Source: Ornithodoros turicata (Eukaryota > Arthropoda > Arachnida > Ixodida > Argasidae). Taken from it: a stretch of 64,000 nucleotides of DNA. The notes below the pieces were generated by a model. That model searched no databases, was not told the DNA's origin, and saw nothing but the letters and a program-made list of their open reading frames with translations. Where the stretch lies: positions 2,266,447 through 2,330,446 of the forward strand of contig NW_026999318.1 of assembly GCF_037126465.1 (NCBI RefSeq), given 5' to 3'. Positions 36,601 to 45,600 of this stretch are shown piece after piece; the first letter of the stretch is position 1, and each line of letters begins with the position of its first letter. Both the position numbers and the translations under genes were made by a program.

Positions 36601-39600
36601 GACGAATAAAATTACAGTATAGTTTCAGGATCGACTGGAACGGATGTGGCCGTCCATTCAAGCTACCCAAAGAAATGCATCAGAATGGGATCTATGTGCA
36701 GCCATAATTTCTGTTCATTTCCTGAGGAAACCAGGGATATCATTGCACACTGTTGTTCGGTTACCTTTCTCCATACACAAGTTTTTAGTGCTACGCTAGG
36801 TCGGAGTCCAACACGATACCTTGAACCGGAAGTCTGAGTGGAGGTGGGCACCCTTAGCTGCCCCTCCCTTCACACACACACACACATAATTTCTAGGACT
36901 TCAGGCCAGGTTTTCGGTCGAACGTGAACACGATGATTAGGTCCAATGCTGCTTGACAGCAACAGTAGCTCCATCTCCAGAAAAATAAAAAGTCACGTAA
37001 AACTCAAGGAGGACTCTGCTATGCCAAACGCTCACGTGAACCTCACGTTCTTTTCTACGCGCGGAACATCATTTTTATCGCTGCGTTGCACGATACACGA
37101 GAAATAATGAAACATTGGAACTTGAAAACGAATTTGATCTCCCGCGCGCAACGTGTAGATGCCCAGATGTTATCGAGGTACTAGGTTTGGGATTCTATAG
37201 TACAGAATGTGTGTTAAAATGTATATGGGAATAAATTTCAGTTTAAAGTTTTAGCGCTGAAGGTTGCACCACACACACTTTAAGAAAAATCGAGTAAGTT
37301 AGGGGACAATTAGCAGCTTCTAGTGCCCTAAACTGCACTTGCTCCACTTCAGCCTATTGCACACAGCCTTCCGTGCATTTTGTTCCGAAAGGGGCTAGTC
37401 TCCAAAACGACTAAAATTATTATTTTTATTTTTCTACAAGTACAATCCTTTGAACGTTCTGGAGACCAGAAGCTGCTGTACAGGGAGCAGGATAAATAGC
37501 AGAAGCTGTATACCAGGGGTCGGGAACCTTTACAGTCCTTCCTTGCGTTTGCTGACCAAGAGCGAGGGAGGCTCCGCCGTCCGGATGTCGACCAATAGGA
37601 ACACGCGAAGGGCAGGTACTGGCAGGTAAGGGCAAGAGATGGCGCAGCGTTACCTTTGTTTCGCGTGTCGCAGGGCTTCTGCCATGGCGCACCAATCTAA
37701 TCAACGGCTTCGCCGCCCGCTAACCAGCAGCTGTCGCTGTTTTGCCTGCCGCAAGGCCTCTGCCATTGCGCAGTAATCTAACCAACGGCTGAACGAGGCT
37801 CGCACGGGAGTGTAGCTGCCGTTATTTCGCCTGCCGCAAGGCTTCTGCCATGGCGCACCAATCCAACCAACGGCTTCACCATCTGTCAACAAGGGAACGA
37901 GGCCAAGCGGGAGTGGCGTACGCAGGTTAACGGACGGCGAAGCCGTTGGTTAGATTGGTGCGCCATGGCAGAAGCCTTGCGGCAGGCAAAACAGGTTGGT
38001 TAGATTGGTGCGACCTGGCAGAAGCCTTGCGACACGCGAAATAACTGGAGTCACTGTATACTGGGAGAGTAGTAGTTTAGACAACCGACATTCTCTCTCT
38101 CTCTTCCCCCCCCCCCTTTATGTTGACCAGAGTTGATCCAACGCTCGCTTTCCGCATGCCACGAAACACCTCTCGTCAAGATGCTGCATTAATCCACCGA
38201 ATGCGCCTCGATGTGGCCTTCACAGCTCAGTGGCGTTACCGCTTGAGACAAGTTGACTCTCCCACCTGCTGCCACTGTGGTGCTCTTGAGGATCTGGAGC
38301 ATATTCTTCTTCATTGCCCCCACTACCAACCTTCCCGAACCGCACTTTCCGAGTCTCTTCGTCAGCTGGACTCTCGCCTCTTCTCCCTGCCGAAATTGCT
38401 TGGTCCCTGGCCCAATCCAGCCCAGCAACGCTCTGTGCTGAATGCTCTTTTGACATTTCAGGACACCATCGGACTTCGATCGTTATTGTGAAGGGGCTCG
38501 TTATTTTATTCCCCACATTCCCACCAGCAGTGGGGTAGCGTATCGCCTCTGGCGATGAACCTCGCCACTCTCCAAAGTCAAAATGAAGTTGTTGTTGGGA
38601 GAGTACCGCGGCCTTTTTCCTTTCGCTGCTCCGCCATGGATTCGTCGAACGACGTCACGTGGCCAACGGATAATGGTACGGAGGTTGGTGGGATCAATCG
38701 AGAGGCACGGAGCAGCCATATTTCACCTTCCCGCTTTGTTGTTCTCTGTTGGAATCGCATGTGGAAGCGGGAGTGTCTTGGTCTGCTGAGGCAATAATAC
38801 CAAAGCATAGCAGGTGTTGATAATTAGCGTAATGCCTATGTGTTGCGCGTATCAATGCACGAACAGGAAAGAGAAGGGGAAGAGCGTCTTTTTAATTCCG
38901 TCCGGAAAAAACGACACTGTAATGCGACAGGTTTGGCTGCATAGGACCAACAGGAAAAACTTTATTCCCACAAGAAGTTCTGTGCTTTGTGAGGTGAGTA
39001 GCTATATTATCATTATTTTTGGATCCATTCAAATTGGTTTGCATATCTGTGCTCTCTCAGTCTTTCGTGGTACATGTGGTGTCAGTGCGTCGTCGGTTGC
39101 ACCAAACAAAAAGGGGGTAGACGTGATAAAGAAGTTGCTGAGCGGAACTGGTAAAGGGGTTTTTGGAAGAAAAAAAGGGATGCGTACATGTCTCTGTTCT
39201 CAGGTCGATGTTTTTCTAGTATCTTAGCAGCACTCAACGTAAAAAAATTTGGAGTGGACATCAGAACTAACGAAGAACGAGAAGCTTTGCGGTTTGGGAT
39301 ATTTTTGGCATACATCTGGGTACATGTCCTTCAAGAGCAACTGTCAATCGTGAAATCTTACTTAATGTGATACGAACTCAATGTAACATGAACTATCATT
39401 ATCAGGATCATTTTGAAGCTGACCAATTTGAAGACCACCGTGCTGATGGGAAAAGAAAGCGAAACGAAATCTGCAGTGCCAAGTATCTTTTCTCATCGAC
39501 AACCCGCAAACAAGAGGGGGGCACCACACGCTCGGTCTGCCGAGCCTTTGAGCAAATTGCTACGGAACGACGCCTTGCCACAGTCTAAGAACAACGTTCT

Positions 39601-42600
39601 TCATACCGTGGAAGCCTACACTGGCAATTGCCAACGAACAGGTTAGTTTACATGTTATGGTATGTGCTCGTTACCACAATAGCTAGCTTCTTTTCATAGC
39701 TGATATTTTGAGGGAGAGCACATTTAGGAGGCATAACGGATATTTCAACAACAGGAACAGAGAAGGCCCAGAGCATGCAATATTCCCGAGGGAGGCAGTG
39801 AACCTGTTCCGGCCGTTCGAAGTAGCATAGCTGACACTGCGCATATTCAGCCTCCAGGTGCACCAATTGACAGCACATCTGGCCGAGAGGTGGTTTTGGT
39901 ACCTGCTTCTGAAGCTGCAAGTTGTGCAGTTGATACAGAGTGCCGTTGTCTTCTGAAAACGTCACTGAGTGCAAAACATATTGATGTTCCGGAGCCCACA
40001 TCATCTGCCATAGTAGCACAATGGTTCGAACCCAAGCAAGACATGAACATGCATCGCCTTCTTAACCAGCGCATTCTCGAACTGGAAAGACAATTGAAGC
40101 TTGAACAGAAAAAGAGAAGAGCTGCGGAGAGAGAAAGGAACAACCTGAAGAAGACTTCTTTCTCCTGCTTGTTTGCACCAGACCAAAGTCGAGCCCTTGA
40201 AAAATCCAGAATGCGCGGGAGGACGTGGTCACCAGCAACGATACAAAAAGGTCTCAAGGTAAGAGTGGCATGTGGGTCCATGGGCCACAACAGCCTAAGG
40301 GATGGAGGTTATCCTGTTCCTGCTGAACGGGCGCTTCAAGCACATATAGAAAACAAAGTTTCGTCCAAGTACAGTCGTATGTCTGATGTGAGCGTAACAT
40401 GTGTTGATTGCACTTTCCACAGTAGGTGTCCTGAATGAGGTTTTTGCTGCTCTTGCACCTAAGGTGGCTACCCTTCGTGGTGAAGAACGTCATGCAGTGC
40501 TAATGCTTGATGAAATGGAACTTAGCCCAGGTCCGAACCATGACAATACCACCAAATCTATAATAGGTAAGCCGACTGCAAACAATTGGAAACAATGGAC
40601 CATTCCCATATTCGCGTCGCCCCTGGCGACGGAATGTCGAACGTCGTGTCTTTTCCCCCAATAATGGTGACGCGCTTTTCGGACTGGCACGTTGCGTAGG
40701 AAAGTAGCAAGAGAAGATTGGAAGAAGAATGCGGAAAGAGTGAAAGCGCATTGTACTCGTTACCACACCTCAAACGTCCGCATAACCTTGAAACCGATTA
40801 TCTCCCCACAATGAACATGACAGTCTCCCGCAGGTGGGTCCATAGCGATGTTTTCCACTCAAAGATGGTGGACTTAGGGGATGGGCATGCGCATACGCGT
40901 TGTCGGAAAGGGTCCATTGTGACAGTAGAACCACATGGCATGATCACTTTCATTATTCAGGCAGGCCCACAATACCACCATCAAACCCTACAGCAGAAAA
41001 CTATCTGGCCACACATGCTTTAGTTTATATGTTGGGAGGTGTCACTTCCCGTTGGAAGCAAACAGTCGCATACCACCTGTGCTGTGAGCATTGTCCCTGT
41101 TTTTATACCAGTATTGCTAGGTTTATCATGCTAATATGTATATGTGCTTATATCTCCCGTTTCTGTAATTTTCAGCCGATTCATTTGATGTTTCAGTCGT
41201 TAAAGTAATCTTTGATATCGTTAAGAGGAGTGAATTGCTTGGAATATCTGTGGATGCTGTAGTTAGCGACATGGGACGTGGGAACCAAGCTCTTTGGAGG
41301 CTCTGCGGAATTACAGCAACAAAGTACGGAAAGCCGAATGTTTCGTGCCCTCATCCGTGTGACAGCGGCCGAAAGCTGTATTTCCTTGCAGATACACCAC
41401 ACCTTCTGAAAACCCTGACGGGTCATCTTGTCCGTAAGCAGCCTTTGTTGTTGGATGACAAGACCGTGAAGGAGCATAACCTGCCTACAGATGAGGTAGT
41501 AGTTCTTGTTCATTTTGTGATTTCAGTTACCGAGTTCCAATGTTTTCTCTTTCCTAGGTGTCTATCAAGTATGTGGAAGAGTTCTGTAGGTTTGATGAGA
41601 CACACTGCTTGAAGCTTGCTCCCCGTTTGAAAATGAAGCACTTGAGCCCAAGCCACTATTCCAAAATGAACGTTGGACCAGTTTGTGCAATATTCAGCCA
41701 TGCTGTGGCTGCTGCCATAAGATACCTTGTCGAACAGAACAAAATGGACACCAAAGCTATAACGACGGCGTGGTTCATCGAACAGGAGTTCCACTGGTTT
41801 TCCTTGATGACCTCGAGAACCCGAACTATGGCACTGAGTGACCTATCTCCAACAAAGGCAGAAGGAGCCAAGGTGTTTCTTCAGGAGTTCCGCGAGCTCT
41901 TCACAAGCCTACTAATTCAAAACCAAGGCAGTGCGACGGCATACTGGAAACCTGTCCAGTGTGGAGTGGCCATTGCAACTACAACAGCACTTGAACTAAG
42001 GAATTACCACATTGGACATAAAGGGTTTAAGCATGGCATGTTAAGTAGGTTTTCGCAGGATGTACTGAAGAGCTTGCTAGTGTTGTACGGTATAAGTCGC
42101 CTGTTCCGCGTGCCAGGGAGTTTAAAGGGACGGTCTCGTACACCTTTGCCCGTTTATAAAGTGTACCATTCGATTCTCCGTTGCTGAAAATGAAACACTG
42201 CAAATTTGCTGGACCAGAATCGTCACGGTTATTAAATCAACGAATTAAGTTGATAAGAACGGCATAGCATATCGGGATCTGTACTGGCAAGAACAATATC
42301 CGGTACATCTCGTTGCGGTGGAAAGGGCGGAAAGTAGACGTGATTGGATGCAGAAATCGTCTGCTCGCGCGCGGTTTTACACTTGCGAGCTGCGAGAGCA
42401 GACTACGTAGTTTCTGAATCATTCTTGCTCCGTTTTTTCAACCTAGCAAGCATGCATCCTACGAGGCTGAGGACTGCGAGCAGTTGACAGATTACCCATA
42501 AACCCACAAACGCATGTGTGATGTTAACTACGCCAGACGAACTGGAACTCTGCGATGAGGAGCAGGAGAGCGTTCTCTACCTCTCTGGATACGTGGTGCT

Positions 42601-45600
42601 GGAAACATGCATTGTGTGACATTTGCTCCTCCTGCTTGGAAGACGACAGCACATCTACTCCACGAAGCAAACTGACTTCACTGAAATCTTACACAAAAGA
42701 AAACCTTGTCTGCCTTCCTTCAGAGAGTGCATGTGAACTATTTGAAGTGTGTGAGCGCTACTTCAGAGAGCATGAAGATGCACTCATCCGTGACAAGATA
42801 GAGCTTGTCCATTTAGCCGAGACAATTGAGGCATGTGAAGAATCATAATATTTTCCCAAAGTGCCATAACGTTGCCAGAGAACTGATGAACGAATTTTTA
42901 CTGTGCAGCTTGAGGTTTGCACTACGACAGGTGAGTGCACGTCTCATTGAAAAACGGAAATCAACACCAAAGTGTGGATCAAAATCTGTTGGGATGAGGG
43001 TACTAGCGCAGAAGATCAAATAAATGGACACTCCAAGAGGTGTGCTCCCAATACCAACTTCTGAAAGCACTCTCATGATGTTCGCATATGACTATGCAAA
43101 AATTAAGTTCTCCAAGGAACAAGCAAAATTATCTGGACGGCATACCACCCCTTAATGAATCTTTCCGCGGAGGTTCAAGTTAACCTTATTAGTTTGTGTG
43201 TTCTCCATCTAGAACGCAGAAACTCAAGATCATCCTGCTTGTATTTCTATCAACACTGCTGACTGTCAGAAATACTCTGGGATTGCAGATAATCAGATGA
43301 CTTGAAGAATAAAGGTCTCCGCTTGAAATATCGGTGGCCCCGATACCCTTACTCTGCCTCATGTGGTTACTTTTAATTCGCAGACCGATCACTGTGCCGT
43401 CACTTATGATGATAGCGGTGTCACGAAGTGAGCCTCAGTTATCGACCTCGGATTGTTAAATTTGGCATTTTCAGACTGTTGTGCCGCAAAATGTTTTGCG
43501 TTCGAAACACGCACTAAAACTCAATTAAAACAGCCGTTTGTTTGAAACTCCGATTATTCTGTACCCGCTTCCGTAGCGCCGCTCTGGGTAGGTGGTGAAA
43601 AATGGCACCGTAGCAGACGACGCGAGCGATTTGCGGTACTCTCCCAGGCCAGTATACAGTGAGTCTAGAAATAACGGTAAAGCTGCGCCATCTCTTAGGC
43701 GATAGCAGAAGCTTGGGAAGTGCCTGCTTCCGCATCCTTCTATTGCATGTTCTATTGGCTCGCATCCAGGAGACGGAGCCTCCCTCGCTCTTGGTCAGCA
43801 AACGCAAAGATAGTCCCGCGCTTTCTGTGAGACAGCTATAAGCACTGGGATTTTGTCACGGGCTTGTTCCGCGCGGGCCCGCAGGTCCCGACCCCTGTTA
43901 TGGGCAATATGATAGCCAGGATCGGCGTGGGCTCGCTGTACTCCTGCGTATTGCCTCTGCAAGCCCAAGTTATGCCGACCTTTCGCGCCTCTACCATGTG
44001 GTGATGTCTGAGAAGACTTACCTTCAGCTAGATAGTATACGTTCTGACCCTGGTTGTTACAAGCGATGTATTTGTTTCTCGTCTCGAAGTGGAGAAGAGC
44101 TGCAAGGCACAAAGTAATATTAACGTGTTTCCCATAAAATTTCAGTGCGCGTTTTCAAGCACTTGACGGACTTTTAGTTGTATCAATGCAATATGCGGAA
44201 ACAAATGCTCGGCTCGCTGAGACCATGACACCCAAGCCGTCGCGGCACGTCACATCAAGATATCACCTGAGTGAGAAAGAGTGGATCGTTGACAAAACAA
44301 GCGCAGATTGGTTTTGCCCCCGTACTTCGGGGTTTTAGCGTTTCGCGAGGTGAGATGAGGGTACTCTATGCCTGGACACGAAGTTTTCCTTCGCTCAGTG
44401 ACATCCATAATCGGCAACAACCATCAAAACAACTCATGTGATCGACGGCTGCCAACCCACGAGGCTTTCTTTTGCTAACGACGTGTCGCGACACTTGGCT
44501 TTGTGACGTAGATTATTTGCAAACATCCAGTCGTCTATAACAGAACCTGAGTGGGAAAAATGCCCAAGTCCACAGCTGTGACGGCCGTGGTACGGTGCAA
44601 CATGTTTTTTCCGACTGAGAGGGAGGGACGTGTAGAGCCCTGTCGGTCATAGAAGGCCGCTGGTGAGCAAACATACGCCGCGGGTGAGCATAGCATAGTA
44701 CAAGACCACGCACTCATGCTTTCAAGTCCGGTGGTTTCCACCTCACATGGCCAAACGGTGCCGCTGTCTTCTGTTCTCGTAACGTAGAAGTAGCCATAAT
44801 GCGGACTGCCTGGCTGTAGAACTCAGGTTGATGGTCTTCTTATACTTTGCTGTAACCAGTAGGATGTCCAGTAGGAAGGAAGGTCTGACAGTAACCGTGT
44901 TCCACATTAATATCTGAGGATTGTGGTGCAACAGAATCCTCCACGGGCTGAAGAGAGTGGACATCATCATCAGGCGGAACAATCATCAGGCCGGGGGGGG
45001 GGGGGGGGGTTCAGCCACAGAAATGACAAGCTGGTAACGTCAGCGAAAGGTCACAAAAAGTATTACGACGACGAAAAATATTAGTGATTGTGACGTAACG
45101 GCAGCAACATGTCTTACTCTTTTCTTTTACTATGTTGTTTGTAATTGTAATTTGCTCCGGGCCTCAGATGTTGCCTGACGCCGACGAACGTCCAGAGGAA
45201 TTACTTCAGCTTCGTTCCCGGACCTGAAACTTTCGGACATTAACAGTTCCTGACACTGACCTTAGCCTCGAGCTTTCTTCGGAAGGCTATGTCTTGAGAC
45301 GTCACCGCACCAGATTCAACAAAATATGTTTCAAGCTGAACACTTCATTCGATACACAATACACTGTGCTTGTGTATCTACCTAGTTCTCTGGCGCCCTG
45401 TCTTCCGCGAAGGGTTACTCGGCGCCCATGGAACGTGAGCGGGAGTGCCCTCTAGTGCATGTCGTCAACAAAAACAAAAATCGTAGTGCTAGCTTGCATA
45501 TGATGTTGAAAGGTAAACAGTGAACCCATAATAATCGAGTAACAAAATATACCTTCAGCCAGTTCTACGCGTTGTTTGATGACCAGCTGGTTCAGGTGTG

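Noticed and set aside
42140..42470. A defined insertion inside the P element
   Set aside because: The stretch is unrelated to the transposase, but I could not find inverted ends or a duplication, so it is only mentioned within the P-element entry.
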